Source of the DNA: Moraxellaceae bacterium REDSEA-S32_B1
Lineage (GTDB): Bacteria; Pseudomonadota; Gammaproteobacteria; Pseudomonadales; Moraxellaceae
Direction: 5' to 3'
Length of the DNA: 57,587 nt
NCBI GenBank assembly: GCA_001626925.1
Contig: LUOR01000010.1
Span: forward strand, 28,966-86,552
Part shown: positions 39,520 through 48,389 of the stretch, one piece after another
Layout of the letters: each line of letters begins with the position of its first letter
Position numbering within the stretch: position 1 is the first letter of the stretch
Made by a program: the position numbers and the translations under genes
Notes under the pieces: model-generated
Database searches by the model: none
Seen by the model: the letters and a program-made list of their open reading frames with translations, nothing else
What the model was told of the DNA's origin: nothing

Positions 39520-40281
39520 ATGTCCGAAGATAAATTCACTTTAGAAACCGTACTTTCCGTCAAACGATGGGCGAGTAATCTATTTAGTTTTACCATGACT
39601 CGACCTGCGCATTTTCGTTTTAGCGCAGGGCAGTTTGCTCGGATTGGAATTGATGTCGATGGTGAAATGGTGGTGCGGGCATACTCGGTGGTGTCTTCAC
39701 CTTTTGATGAAACATTAGAGTTCTTTTCTATCGTTGTCCCTGACGGTGCATTTACCTCTCGACTACAACATTTAAAAGAAGGGGATCAGATTTATTTGGA
39801 AAAAATTCCCTATGGATTTTTGACCTTAGCACGCTATCAAGAGCCGTTGCCACAAGACTTGTGGCTATTAGCGACTGGGACAGGGCTTGCACCGTTTATT
39901 TCTATGCTTCAAGACTTTGATACATGGAAGAATTATCAACACATCGTATTGGCATACAGCGTGAGAACACCTGAAGAGCTTGCCTATGTCGATCAGATTG
40001 GCGAGATTCAAAGCGTGTTTGCCGAAGAAGGTGCTCGCTTTACCTTCCTGCCGATCGTGACTCGTGACCCGCTTGCAAAGTTGAATCAGCGATTACCGAA
40101 ATTGATTTTGTCAGGTGAGCTTGAGCAAGTTGCCAATTTAAAATTTGATGTCGATCGGAGCCACGTCATGCTCTGTGGCAATCCGCAGATGGTTGAGGAT
40201 ACCAAAGAGGCGTTAAAGTCGATTGGCTTGGTGATGAATCGTCGTGGTGTGGGCAATATTGCAGTTGAAAATTATTGGTAA
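39520..40281 (+). CDS. fpr: Ferredoxin--NADP(+) reductase
   Basis: FAD enzyme that exchanges electrons between NADPH and ferredoxin or flavodoxin and takes part in oxidative-stress defence and iron-sulfur metabolism. The 253-aa product has the FAD-binding motif RAYSVVSSP and the NADP-binding ATGTGLAPFISML. The C terminus RRGVGNIAVENYW matches the bacterial (subclass I) Fpr family. It is divergent from a FinR-like LysR gene. No strong Shine-Dalgarno sequence precedes the ATG, but this start gives the standard N terminus. Confidence 0.95.
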   Translation: MSEDKFTLETVLSVKRWASNLFSFTMTRPAHFRFSAGQFARIGIDVDGEMVVRAYSVVSSPFDETLEFFSIVVPDGAFTSRLQHLKEGDQIYLEKIPYGFLTLARYQEPLPQDLWLLATGTGLAPFISMLQDFDTWKNYQHIVLAYSVRTPEELAYVDQIGEIQSVFAEEGARFTFLPIVTRDPLAKLNQRLPKLILSGELEQVANLKFDVDRSHVMLCGNPQMVEDTKEALKSIGLVMNRRGVGNIAVENYW

Positions 40282-40352
40282 TTTATTTTCTAGGTTTTAA
40301 AATCAGTTTTTCAAAAACCTGTTTTCGAAATTAGTTTTCAAAAATCAGCATT

Positions 40353-40395
40353 AAAAAAGGGACGATGATCGTTGTAATAGATCAGTCCCTTTTTA
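40353..40395. terminator. Bidirectional terminator between fpr and the nitronate monooxygenase gene
   Basis: A 10-bp stem AAAAAGGGAC / GTCCCTTTTT (40354-40363 and 40385-40394) is A-rich on one side and T-rich on the other. It serves both convergent genes. Confidence 0.8.
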
Positions 40396-40406
40396 GATTG
40401 CTTCGC

Positions 40407-41384
40407 TTAGAAATTCTGTGTTGCTTCTGCCAATCGTGCTTTCGCTGCTTTATATTCACCGCTTAAACGTGCAACAACATTTGCGGCAGGTTCGATCGCT
40501 GTAATTGCGCCAATACCTTGACCACAGCCCCAAATATCTTTCCAAGCTTTTTTGTCTGAATTGCCACCTGAGCCAAAGTCCATTTTCGAAGGATCGCTTT
40601 CAGGCAAGTCATTTGGATCAAGTCCTGCGGCAATGATTGACGGTTTTAAATAGTTGCCGTGCACACCTGTGAATAGGTTACTATAGACAATATCTTCTGC
40701 ACTCGAATCGACCAAACACTGCTTATAGTCTTGCGCTGCATTCGCTTCTGTCGTTGCAATAAATGTTGAACCAAGATACGCCAAATCTGCACCCATTGCT
40801 TGCGCTGCAAGGATCGAGTCGCCACGACTGATTGCGCCAGAAAGCAATAATGGGCCATCGAACCATTGACGAATTTCTTGAATCAAAGCAAATGGCGACT
40901 GAGTGCCTGCATGACCGCCTGCACCAGCTGCAACGGCGATTAAACCATCTGCGCCTTTTTCAATGGCTTTTTTGGCGAATTTATTATTGATGATGTCATG
41001 CAATACGATACCGCCGTAGCTGTGAATCGCTTCATTCACTTCGACACGTGCGCCCAATGAAGTGATCACCACAGGCACTTTATATTTTACGCAAAGCGCC
41101 AAATCTTCTTCTAAACGATTATTTGATTTATGCACAATCTGATTGACTGCAAACGGTGCAGCAGGCTGATCAGGATTGGCTTGGTTATAAGCGTCTAACT
41201 CTTCGGTGATGCGGATTAACCATTTTTCAAATTCGCCTTCACCACGTGCATTGAGCGCAGGGAATGAACCGACGATGCCTGCTTTACACAAGGCAATCAC
41301 CAAATCAGGATTGGAAATAATAAAGAGTGGTGCTGCGACCGCAGGCAAACGCAAACGATTTTTCAATAATTCTGGAAGAGCCAT
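40407..41384 (-). CDS. Nitronate monooxygenase (2-nitropropane dioxygenase family)
   Basis: FMN enzyme that oxidises alkyl nitronates such as propionate 3-nitronate to the carbonyl compound and nitrite. The 325-aa TIM-barrel product has PAVAAPLFIISNPDL near the N terminus, the FMN-phosphate region GADGLIAVAAGAGGHAG with its conserved His, and the late GCGQGIGAI stretch. I start at the ATG at 41384 because AAGGA lies 8 nt upstream; the frame is open for 12 more codons. It is divergent from an AraC regulator, which may control it. The exact substrate within the family is uncertain. Confidence 0.85.
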   Translation of the reverse strand: MALPELLKNRLRLPAVAAPLFIISNPDLVIALCKAGIVGSFPALNARGEGEFEKWLIRITEELDAYNQANPDQPAAPFAVNQIVHKSNNRLEEDLALCVKYKVPVVITSLGARVEVNEAIHSYGGIVLHDIINNKFAKKAIEKGADGLIAVAAGAGGHAGTQSPFALIQEIRQWFDGPLLLSGAISRGDSILAAQAMGADLAYLGSTFIATTEANAAQDYKQCLVDSSAEDIVYSNLFTGVHGNYLKPSIIAAGLDPNDLPESDPSKMDFGSGGNSDKKAWKDIWGCGQGIGAITAIEPAANVVARLSGEYKAAKARLAEATQNF

Positions 41385-41560
41385 GTGAATAGTCCTTGCT
41401 GGGCATGTCATAAATAACATTGTGTAAATTTAATGAAGCTATTATGGGAAAAATATGCTTAAAATTAAATGACAATCGATCACAATAAAATTGATAGTTT
41501 ACAACAAAATTGGAATGATGAATAATTCATAAAATAGTCAATATAAATTGATAAAGCATC

Positions 41561-42622
41561 ATGCAAAACCAGTCCATTCATAGTATTTCAATCAGCATAG
41601 ATTTTGTGCATACAGCACTGGAGAAATTGACTTTAGCGCAAGATGAAATTGATCAGATATTACAACAATGTCGAATCCCCAAAGCATTACTCCTACACTC
41701 ACAAGCTCGTGTGAGTTTAAGTCAGTATGCACAGCTCATTACCGAGTTGACCGTTGCGACACGAGATGAGCTACTTGGGCATAGTCAAACCATTTCACCA
41801 CTAGGTAGTTTGGCAGTGCTGATGCATTGGTTGATCTCTACCAAAGATATGATGCAAGCCCTACAGCGCATCACCAAGTATTATCAAATGATGGGTAAGG
41901 GTTTTGATATTTCATTACAGATCAAAGATGACAAGATTTGCGCAGAATTGATTGGTAGTTTTCAGACAGAAGCTGAAGATGCATTTATTTTTGAGTTTGG
42001 CTTTTTCTTTATACATCGGATTTTGTGTTGGCTCGCTCGCGATATTTTGCCGATCATGGCGATTGATTTTCCGTTTGCTGAACCCTCGTATTCTTCGGAT
42101 TATCGCTTAATGTTTTATGGTGCACCGATTCGCTTTGGACAAACGAGCGCACAGATGATATTTGATCGGAATTGCTTAAACCAACCGATCAATCAATCAT
42201 TGACGCAGTTGCAACAATTGCTCAAAGACCCATTTACCCAATTATTGATTTTAAATTTTCAAAATAGTAGTTGGTCGGCGAAAGTGGCTGAGTGTTTGCA
42301 AAATGCAGATGGACTTCATGTTGATCACGCCGAGATGAATCAAGAAGTGAATCAAATGGCAACGCTTGCCGAGGTTGCTGATATTTTGCAACTTGCACCG
42401 TATACATTGCAACGTCGTTTGCAAGATGAAGGGCAGAGCTTTTTGGCGATTAAAAATCAAGTGAAACGAGATATGGCAATTGAGCTGTTGGTCAATACGA
42501 TGATGAGTATCGAAGACATTAGCCTACAGCTAGGTTTTGCCGAAACCAGTCCATTTACTCGAAGTTTTAAGCTGTGGACTGGCGTGGCGCCAAGTGCTTA
42601 TCGAAAACATAAAAATAGTTAA
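41561..42622 (+). CDS. AraC-family transcriptional regulator
   Basis: The 353-aa product has an Arabinose_bd-type sensor domain (about 25-210) and a C-terminal AraC DNA-binding module containing LAEVADILQLAPYTLQRRL and LGFAETSPFTRSFKLWTG. It is of the same subfamily as the regulator at 509-1528 but clearly different in sequence. It is divergent from the nitronate monooxygenase gene with ~175 bp between, so regulation of that gene is a reasonable guess. It runs convergent into ypjD with only 24 nt between the stops and no terminator visible. Confidence 0.88.
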   Translation: MQNQSIHSISISIDFVHTALEKLTLAQDEIDQILQQCRIPKALLLHSQARVSLSQYAQLITELTVATRDELLGHSQTISPLGSLAVLMHWLISTKDMMQALQRITKYYQMMGKGFDISLQIKDDKICAELIGSFQTEAEDAFIFEFGFFFIHRILCWLARDILPIMAIDFPFAEPSYSSDYRLMFYGAPIRFGQTSAQMIFDRNCLNQPINQSLTQLQQLLKDPFTQLLILNFQNSSWSAKVAECLQNADGLHVDHAEMNQEVNQMATLAEVADILQLAPYTLQRRLQDEGQSFLAIKNQVKRDMAIELLVNTMMSIEDISLQLGFAETSPFTRSFKLWTGVAPSAYRKHKNS

Positions 42623-42646
42623 AATTTCAAAGTTTACAATTGTGAA

Positions 42647-43459
42647 TTAGCTACGCATCAATAGAATTTCAAGTACGAATTTACTGCCAATAAAACCAAT
42701 CGCCAAAATCACAAAACCAAGCAGAGTAAAACGAATGGCTTTTTGACCACGCCAACCAAAGTGCCAATGTCCGAGTAATAGACCGCCATAGATTAGCCAT
42801 GAAATGATGCTAAAAACCGTTTTATGCACCAAATGTTGTGCAAAGAAATCTTGAATGGTAAAGAAACCAAAACCTAAAGCAGCGGTGAGTAAGATAAAAC
42901 CAATCAGAATCAAATCAAAAAGGAGTGATTCCATGGTTTGCAGTGACGGCAGAATATTGACCCAAATGCGTTGTTTTTGTTTGCGTTTTAGCTCACGGTT
43001 TTGAAGCCAAATCAAGATCGCATGCAAGGTCGCCATAAACAGTACAGCATACGCAGAAAGCGATAGGATAATATGAATATCCATGCCAACGCCTTGCTGG
43101 CGAATCACGTGACCTGAGGTGCTGAGCAGACTACCAACGATTGAACCAACCATTGCGACAGGTGTAGAAATGAGATTGAGAATAAGTACAGGTCGATAGA
43201 TACTAAAAATCAAACTTAAAAGCAGCATCAATCCTGAGGTAAAGGAGATCAGATTGAACACTTCATAATTGATGCCTTGTGCGGTCACCATATCCAAGCT
43301 TAAGGTCAAAGCGTGCAAAATGAGTCCGATCGACAAAGTTGACCAGACAAAAAACGGATTGGCTGTACTTTGCTTAACAAAATGATGAAGCAAATACAGA
43401 AAGCTCGTTAAATAAGCAATCAATGCTAAAAGCGTGAAAATGGTATGTAGGCTCAACAT
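42647..43459 (-). CDS. ypjD: Cytochrome c assembly-like inner membrane protein YpjD
   Basis: Integral membrane protein of the CcsA/CcmC heme-handling superfamily. The 270-aa product has about eight transmembrane helices and the segment MDIHIILSLSAYAVLFMATL with a conserved His. YpjD/CorE-type genes are found beside ffh in many gammaproteobacteria, and here it is divergent from ffh. The molecular role in cells is poorly defined; heme transport or a link to magnesium/cobalt export has been proposed for relatives. Confidence 0.85.
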   Translation of the reverse strand: MLSLHTIFTLLALIAYLTSFLYLLHHFVKQSTANPFFVWSTLSIGLILHALTLSLDMVTAQGINYEVFNLISFTSGLMLLLSLIFSIYRPVLILNLISTPVAMVGSIVGSLLSTSGHVIRQQGVGMDIHIILSLSAYAVLFMATLHAILIWLQNRELKRKQKQRIWVNILPSLQTMESLLFDLILIGFILLTAALGFGFFTIQDFFAQHLVHKTVFSIISWLIYGGLLLGHWHFGWRGQKAIRFTLLGFVILAIGFIGSKFVLEILLMRS

Positions 43460-43688
43460 GCGCTATGCATTATCCAAATTATTTTTAAATCAATATAGAA
43501 ATTAACAATCAGTTAAGTGACAACTCATTGTCAATCTGCTTAAACTAAGTTGCAAAATGCGTCCATACTTGAATATTCATCAATTGAGATATAAATTCTT
43601 TGCAAACTCAAGTATCCTATAGCATCTTATGCATATTTATCCCTGTTGGAAAGGTTTTTTTCAATGGGTAGTTTAAGCGGAATTTTCA

Positions 43689-45116
43689 ATGTTTGATACA
43701 TTAACCGACCGACTCACACAGAGTTTAAGAAATGTTGCTGGTACAGGGCAACTGACAGAAGACAATATTAAAGATACATTGCGTGAAGTGCGCATGGCAT
43801 TGCTTGAAGCGGATGTCGCATTGCCTGTGACACGTGACTTCATTGCCAAAGTCAAAGAGCAAGCTTTAGGACAAGAAGTTTTAAAACAGCTTTCACCGGG
43901 ACAGGCTTTCGTCAAGATCGTTCATGATGAACTCGTCAGCATGATGGGTGATGCCAATGAATCATTGGATTTAGCAGCCAAACCTCCTGTGGTGATTCTA
44001 CTTGCAGGTCTGCAAGGTGCGGGTAAAACGACAACTGCTGCGAAATTGGCACGTTTCCTCAAAGAGCGCCAGAAGAAAAAAGTCGCGACGGTATCAGCCG
44101 ATGTCTATCGTCCTGCGGCGATCAAACAGCTTCAAACAGTTTCGCAAGAAGTTGGCGTGGATTGGATTGCATCAGAAGCTTCTGAAAGCCCAATTACCAT
44201 TGTCAATCGTGCGATTGAACAAGCCAAAATTAAATTCGCCGATGTGTTAATCGTCGATACCGCAGGTCGTTTGCATGTCGATGATGACATGATGGACGAG
44301 ATCAAAGAGCTTCACGCTGCGATTAAGCCGACGGAAACATTATTTGTCGTTGATGCGATGACAGGGCAGGATGCTGCGAACACTGCAAAAGCCTTTAATG
44401 ATGCCTTACCACTGACAGGTGTGATTCTGACCAAAACTGATGGTGATGCACGAGGTGGTGCGGCACTTTCGGTACGTGCCATCACAGGCAAACCAATCAA
44501 ATTCTTAGGTATGGGCGAAAAGCTCGATGCACTAGAACCATTCCATCCTGAGCGTATTGCACAGCGTATCTTGGGTATGGGTGATGTGTTGTCTTTAGTC
44601 GAAGAAGTGGAACGCAAAATCGACAAAGATAAAGCCGAAAAAATGGCGAAAAAGCTCCAAAAGGGCGGTACATTTAACCTTGAAGATATGCTGACCCAGT
44701 TTGAGCAAATGCACAAAATGGGCGGAATGATGGGCTTCTTGGACAAGCTCCCTGGTATGAGCGGTTCAGGCATTCAGCAAGCTGTTGAGCAAGCACAACC
44801 TGAAAAGCAAGTCAAAAAAATGCAAGCGATCATCCAGTCGATGACGGTGAAAGAGCGTCGCAATCCTGACATTATCAATCCAAGTCGTAAAAAGCGTATC
44901 GCAGCAGGCTGTGGTATGGAAGTGCAAGACATCAACCGTCTGCTCAAACAACACTCGCAAATGGCGAAAATGATGAAGAAATTCTCTTCGCCATCGGGTA
45001 TTGGCAAGATGATGCGAGGCATCCAAACCATGCAAGGCAAAATGGGCGGAAATATGGGTGGCTCAGGTGGTGGCATGGGACCACTCTTTGGTGGCTCGGA
45101 TCAAGATAAGAAATAA
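43689..45116 (+). CDS. ffh: Signal recognition particle protein Ffh
   Basis: Binds 4.5S RNA and signal sequences on nascent chains, and with FtsY targets membrane proteins to the translocon. The 475-aa product has an N domain. Its G domain carries the P-loop GLQGAGKTTTAAKLA (107-121), DTAGRLHVDD and TKTDGDARGGAALS. The Met-rich M domain (about 300-440) contains MQAIIQSMTVKERRNP and SRKKRIAAGCG. The C-terminal tail is Gly/Met-rich, as in Pseudomonas. It is transcribed alone and ends at the terminator at 45147-45176. Confidence 0.97.
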   Translation: MFDTLTDRLTQSLRNVAGTGQLTEDNIKDTLREVRMALLEADVALPVTRDFIAKVKEQALGQEVLKQLSPGQAFVKIVHDELVSMMGDANESLDLAAKPPVVILLAGLQGAGKTTTAAKLARFLKERQKKKVATVSADVYRPAAIKQLQTVSQEVGVDWIASEASESPITIVNRAIEQAKIKFADVLIVDTAGRLHVDDDMMDEIKELHAAIKPTETLFVVDAMTGQDAANTAKAFNDALPLTGVILTKTDGDARGGAALSVRAITGKPIKFLGMGEKLDALEPFHPERIAQRILGMGDVLSLVEEVERKIDKDKAEKMAKKLQKGGTFNLEDMLTQFEQMHKMGGMMGFLDKLPGMSGSGIQQAVEQAQPEKQVKKMQAIIQSMTVKERRNPDIINPSRKKRIAAGCGMEVQDINRLLKQHSQMAKMMKKFSSPSGIGKMMRGIQTMQGKMGGNMGGSGGGMGPLFGGSDQDKK

Positions 45117-45146
45117 TCTTTTCTGATTTTATTTTGAATGATAAAG

Positions 45147-45176
45147 CCGCTTTGAGGACACTTAGAGCGGTTTTTT
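45147..45176 (+). terminator. Intrinsic terminator of ffh
   Basis: The stem CCGCTTT / AGAGCGG (45147-45153 and 45164-45170, one G-U pair) is followed by six T residues, 31 nt past the ffh stop. Confidence 0.8.
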
Positions 45177-45299
45177 ATTTAGGTAAATATAATGTCGTAT
45201 AATCGAACAACTGTTGTGATGTGCGCTAACACCTATCTATGCTAAATTGGATTAAAGAATAATGTGAATTTCAAGGCGTAAATTAGAATAATTTCAGTG

Positions 45300-45485
45300 A
45301 TGGTTTCTTTTAAAGTCAAACAAGAGTTTCTTGATCAAAATAAAGTGAATATTGCAAATTTCATCAAAGATTTTAAACAACAGGACACTTCAAAATTTCA
45401 ATATCATGTATTTTGCAAACAAGATGGCTTAACTTTTGTTCATCATTCGATTTATCAAGATGAAAATACTCAAAAAATGTCTTGA
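45300..45485 (+). CDS. Short hypothetical protein, possibly a truncated ABM-domain protein
   Basis: A 61-aa product beginning [10 protein letters not shown]. The pattern, an N-terminal beta strand, helix, strand (YHVFCKQDG) and strand ([10 protein letters not shown]), looks like the first two thirds of an antibiotic-biosynthesis-monooxygenase (ABM) fold. Those proteins are usually 90-105 aa. This one stops at 45485, overlapping the end of convergent coaX by 16 nt, so the final helix and strand appear to be missing. There is no clear ribosome binding site, and a GTG precedes the ATG by one codon. It may be a real short gene or a remnant. Confidence 0.4.
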   Translation: MVSFKVKQEFLDQNKVNIANFIKDFKQQDTSKFQYHVFCKQDGLTFVHHSIYQDENTQKMS

Positions 45486-46219
45486 TCGATCTGATAAAAT
45501 ACATAATGCTGTAAACCTTTTAACAATAAATCTGACTCAACGATCGGTTGATATTGGCTCAAATGTTTAGCAAAAAATGGTGCATCGCCACCTGTTAAAA
45601 TCAACTGAAAATCAGGATGAGTTTTTAGACTCTGATGAATTGCGCCGAGCAAACCAAGTAAGATGCCGTGATGTACCGCATCACTGGTATTACGCCCAAC
45701 AGCAAGACTTTCAAAGGCTTGATCAGGGATTTTAATGCCTTTGGTGCCTTGTGTGAGGGAGTCACGTTGCAAGTACAAACTTGGCAGAATATAGCCACCC
45801 AAATGTATTTTTTCTTCAAGTAAATCGATGGTCAACGCCGTACCACAGCCGATGATGCAATAGTTTCCACTATTTTGCGTCATGGCTAAGACTTGTAACC
45901 AACGGTCGATACCGAGCTGATTTGGCACATCATAACCCGTAATTAAGCCTGCATATTCGGCATGCACTTTGGCAAAATAAATTGGTGCTTTGAGTCGTTT
46001 TAAAGTCTTTTCAATACGCTGATTGGTGGCTTGATCAAGTACGGACGAGATGCCAATTAAGCTGATATTCTTATGTTGGAAATGTGCGCTTAAACCCAGT
46101 AATAAATCGGCAGGGGATTGTAGATGCAATTCCGCTGCATGTTCAATGACCTGACCTTGTGCATCACAAAGCCAATATTTTAAACGCGTATTACCCAAGT
46201 CGAGCCAAAGTTGATTCAT
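45470..46219 (-). CDS. coaX: Type III pantothenate kinase
   Basis: Phosphorylates pantothenate, the first step of coenzyme A synthesis. The 249-aa ASKHA-fold product has the nucleotide-binding [10 protein letters not shown] (7-16), the pantothenate-site [14 protein letters not shown], and [12 protein letters not shown] with the catalytic-region Asp. It is 16 nt downstream of birA on the same strand, the usual birA-coaX pairing. Confidence 0.95.
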   Translation of the reverse strand: MNQLWLDLGNTRLKYWLCDAQGQVIEHAAELHLQSPADLLLGLSAHFQHKNISLIGISSVLDQATNQRIEKTLKRLKAPIYFAKVHAEYAGLITGYDVPNQLGIDRWLQVLAMTQNSGNYCIIGCGTALTIDLLEEKIHLGGYILPSLYLQRDSLTQGTKGIKIPDQAFESLAVGRNTSDAVHHGILLGLLGAIHQSLKTHPDFQLILTGGDAPFFAKHLSQYQPIVESDLLLKGLQHYVFYQIDQDIF

Positions 46220-46235
46220 GTGTTTCAGCAGGTAT

Positions 46236-47024
46236 TTAAGGAATCATTAAGCGACCATCATAGCAGACTGTATGTGTAGCGTCTGCATCTTGGCGAATCA
46301 GCATTGCACCATCATCTTGAATGCCTTGAAAATAACCAACCAGATCGGCTTGATGTTGACGTTGGATATTGACCCATTGATCTTTAAATGCAGCAACAGT
46401 ATTAAAGCGTTGTGCGAGATTTTGACTGCCGAAATTAAACCATTGCACGGCTTGTTGTAACGCCAAATAAACTTCTACTAAAAACTGAATCCGATCAGAG
46501 TGTGTCAAACCAAGCTCAGTAAGGCTGGTAGTCGCTTGCTGAATATCATTGCTTTGCTCAAAAGGCAGGACATTGATGCCAATACCAACAATGACTTGGT
46601 GCGCATTGATTGGTTCAATCAAGATGCCGCCCCATTTGCCTTGTGGGCTATACAGATCATTTGCCCATTTAATTTGTAAATTATCTAATTTTTCTAAAGT
46701 TTCAGTATGCAAAATATTTAAGCCACATTCCAAAGCAAAACGTCCATCGACAGGACGTTCAAGGGTAAATAGCGCACTCAAAAAAATATTACCTTGTGGA
46801 GAGAGCCATTCTCGTTGATGTTGCCCACGACCATGACTTTGTTGATGACTAATTACAAGTGCCGATTGCACACCTTGTTCATACAGCTCTCGCACATCAT
46901 CGTTGGTTGAGCGTGTTTTAGACTTGCAAATTATCCGTTGTGGCGTAGCATGGTGTCGTTCCAGTAGTGCGTAGAGCAAGTGTTGCTCGATTTCTGGACT
47001 TTCGATGCAAAAGGTTCGATCCAT
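46236..47024 (-). CDS. birA: Biotin--[acetyl-CoA-carboxylase] ligase (class I, no repressor domain)
   Basis: Activates biotin with ATP and attaches it to the carboxyl-carrier protein of acetyl-CoA carboxylase. The 262-aa product has the substrate motifs [12 protein letters not shown], the biotin-binding loop [15 protein letters not shown], and [19 protein letters not shown]. It lacks the N-terminal winged helix of E. coli BirA, so it is not expected to repress biotin genes. The start is ambiguous. I use the ATG at 47024 (GAG 7 nt upstream); an ATG four codons earlier (47036) has no Shine-Dalgarno sequence. Either choice overlaps the start of the divergent TSUP gene. Confidence 0.92.
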   Translation of the reverse strand: MDRTFCIESPEIEQHLLYALLERHHATPQRIICKSKTRSTNDDVRELYEQGVQSALVISHQQSHGRGQHQREWLSPQGNIFLSALFTLERPVDGRFALECGLNILHTETLEKLDNLQIKWANDLYSPQGKWGGILIEPINAHQVIVGIGINVLPFEQSNDIQQATTSLTELGLTHSDRIQFLVEVYLALQQAVQWFNFGSQNLAQRFNTVAAFKDQWVNIQRQHQADLVGYFQGIQDDGAMLIRQDADATHTVCYDGRLMIP

Positions 47025-47820
47025 GACTTTACTCATATATTTATTGATTGGTGCGGCGGCAGGCTTTACTGCGGGCTTGTTCGGTGTGGGTGGTGGATTG
47101 ACTATTGTGCCGATACTTTACCTTGTTTTCTTACAGCAAGGCTATGACCCGTCGATCGTCATGCACATGGCACTTGGTACATCGTTGGCGACGATTATGG
47201 TTACGTCGATCAGCTCGCTGTCTGCTCATCATAAAAAAGGTGCGGTACTCTGGCAAGTCTTTCGCAATCTAGCACCAGGTTTGGTCATCGGTGCATTTCT
47301 CGGTGCAGGGATTGCCGATTTATTGCCGACACATGGTTTGCAATTGATCATCGGACTATTTGCACTTTGGGTTGCATGGCGTATGTTTCGTACTGCGCAA
47401 GTACAGATTGACCCAAACTCAAAATTGCCATCAAAAGTGGCACAAGTCGGTGCGGGTGCAGGCATTGGCGTGGCATCGGCGATCTTTGGCATCGGTGGTG
47501 GCAGTTTAACTGTACCTTATCTCAATCGTCATGGTGTGGTGATGCAAAATGCAGTTGCAACTTCGGCAGCGTGCGGTTTACCGATTGCGATCGCAGGGGC
47601 ACTCGGTTTTATCTGGTTTGGTGTGCAAACCCAACCAATCAAAGGTGCAGTGGGCTATGTGCATATTTATGCTTTTATCGGCATCAGTGTCATGAGTTTT
47701 ATCACAGCAAAACTGGGTGCGAAAGTGGCACATCAACTCTCGCCTGCAATGTTGAAAAAGTGTTTTGCAGGCTTGCTCTCGGTAGTAGGCATATTCTTTG
47801 TGTATAAAGGGTTTTTCTAA
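47023..47820 (+). CDS. Sulfite exporter TauE/SafE (TSUP) family permease
   Basis: Predicted inner-membrane transporter of the TSUP/DUF81 family; members export sulfite, sulfoacetate or other organic anions. The 265-aa product has about eight transmembrane helices in two repeats, each starting with a glycine-rich GVGGG-type motif (GLFGVGGGLTIVPIL and AIFGIGGGSLTVPYL). AAGG 8 nt before the ATG at 47023 supports this start over the upstream one at 47005. Its ATG overlaps the birA start codon within CATG. The substrate is unknown. Confidence 0.88.
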   Translation: MTLLIYLLIGAAAGFTAGLFGVGGGLTIVPILYLVFLQQGYDPSIVMHMALGTSLATIMVTSISSLSAHHKKGAVLWQVFRNLAPGLVIGAFLGAGIADLLPTHGLQLIIGLFALWVAWRMFRTAQVQIDPNSKLPSKVAQVGAGAGIGVASAIFGIGGGSLTVPYLNRHGVVMQNAVATSAACGLPIAIAGALGFIWFGVQTQPIKGAVGYVHIYAFIGISVMSFITAKLGAKVAHQLSPAMLKKCFAGLLSVVGIFFVYKGFF

Positions 47821-48389
47821 ATATTGACCAAGTAAATTTTAGACTTAAATTTCTAAAAAATAGGCAAAAAAAAACCTAGCCATTGGGGAGGCTAGGTTGA
47901 AAAACGAAAATTTCCAAAGTGCTCAACACACTCTATGAATGATCAAATAAATCTCATTGATCAGTACTTCAATACGATGATTATCTAATGATTCAAAAGA
48001 AATGTACAATTGTATTTTATTATCATACTGATAACTAAATTCGATCTGCAATGTAAGATGGATTGTGGAAAATATTAGAAATGTTAAATGGTTACAGTAT
48101 TGGATGAGCAAATTTTGAATAGGATGCAATAAATATAGTCATCGGAAAAATGATAAACGGTCTTGATCATTAAAGATTGTTAGACAAAGTTGTGCTATTG
48201 TCATGTGAGAGTAGGTTAAATATAAAGCAAGGTATGGTTGAAATGTCAACAGACCTATGCAAAATGTCGAAGATTGGAATTTCATCAAAGGTTAAGGAAT
48301 GATCTTGGACGAGAAAAATATTGTTTTGTCTAGTGATATCAAGGTCATGACGATACAGTGCAATGCAAAAAAGTAATCAATGAGGTGCT
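47821..48389. other. Long intergenic region between the TSUP gene and the GntR regulator gene
   Basis: These 569 AT-rich bp contain the minus-strand terminator at 47866-47898 and, upstream of it on the minus strand, no Met-initiated ORF of note. The only open frame (47923-48129) starts with TTG. On the plus strand two tiny overlapping ORFs (48243-48302, 19 aa; 48299-48376, 25 aa) lie just before the regulator. A small RNA on the minus strand is the simplest explanation for the terminator. Confidence 0.4.
47866..47898 (-). terminator. Strong minus-strand intrinsic terminator with no assigned gene
   Basis: The stem AACCTAGCC / GGCTAGGTT (47873-47881 and 47890-47898) is a perfect 9 bp with an 8-base loop. 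On the minus strand it runs directly into nine U residues (plus-strand A-run 47866-47874); on the plus strand no T-run follows. It therefore terminates a minus-strand transcript arising from 47.9-48.4 kb, where no convincing gene is found. Confidence 0.75.

Noticed and set aside
47923..48129. 68-codon minus-strand frame
   Set aside because: It starts with TTG, lacks any Met and ribosome binding site, and shows no recognisable motif. The nearby terminator is better explained by a small RNA, though this is not proven.
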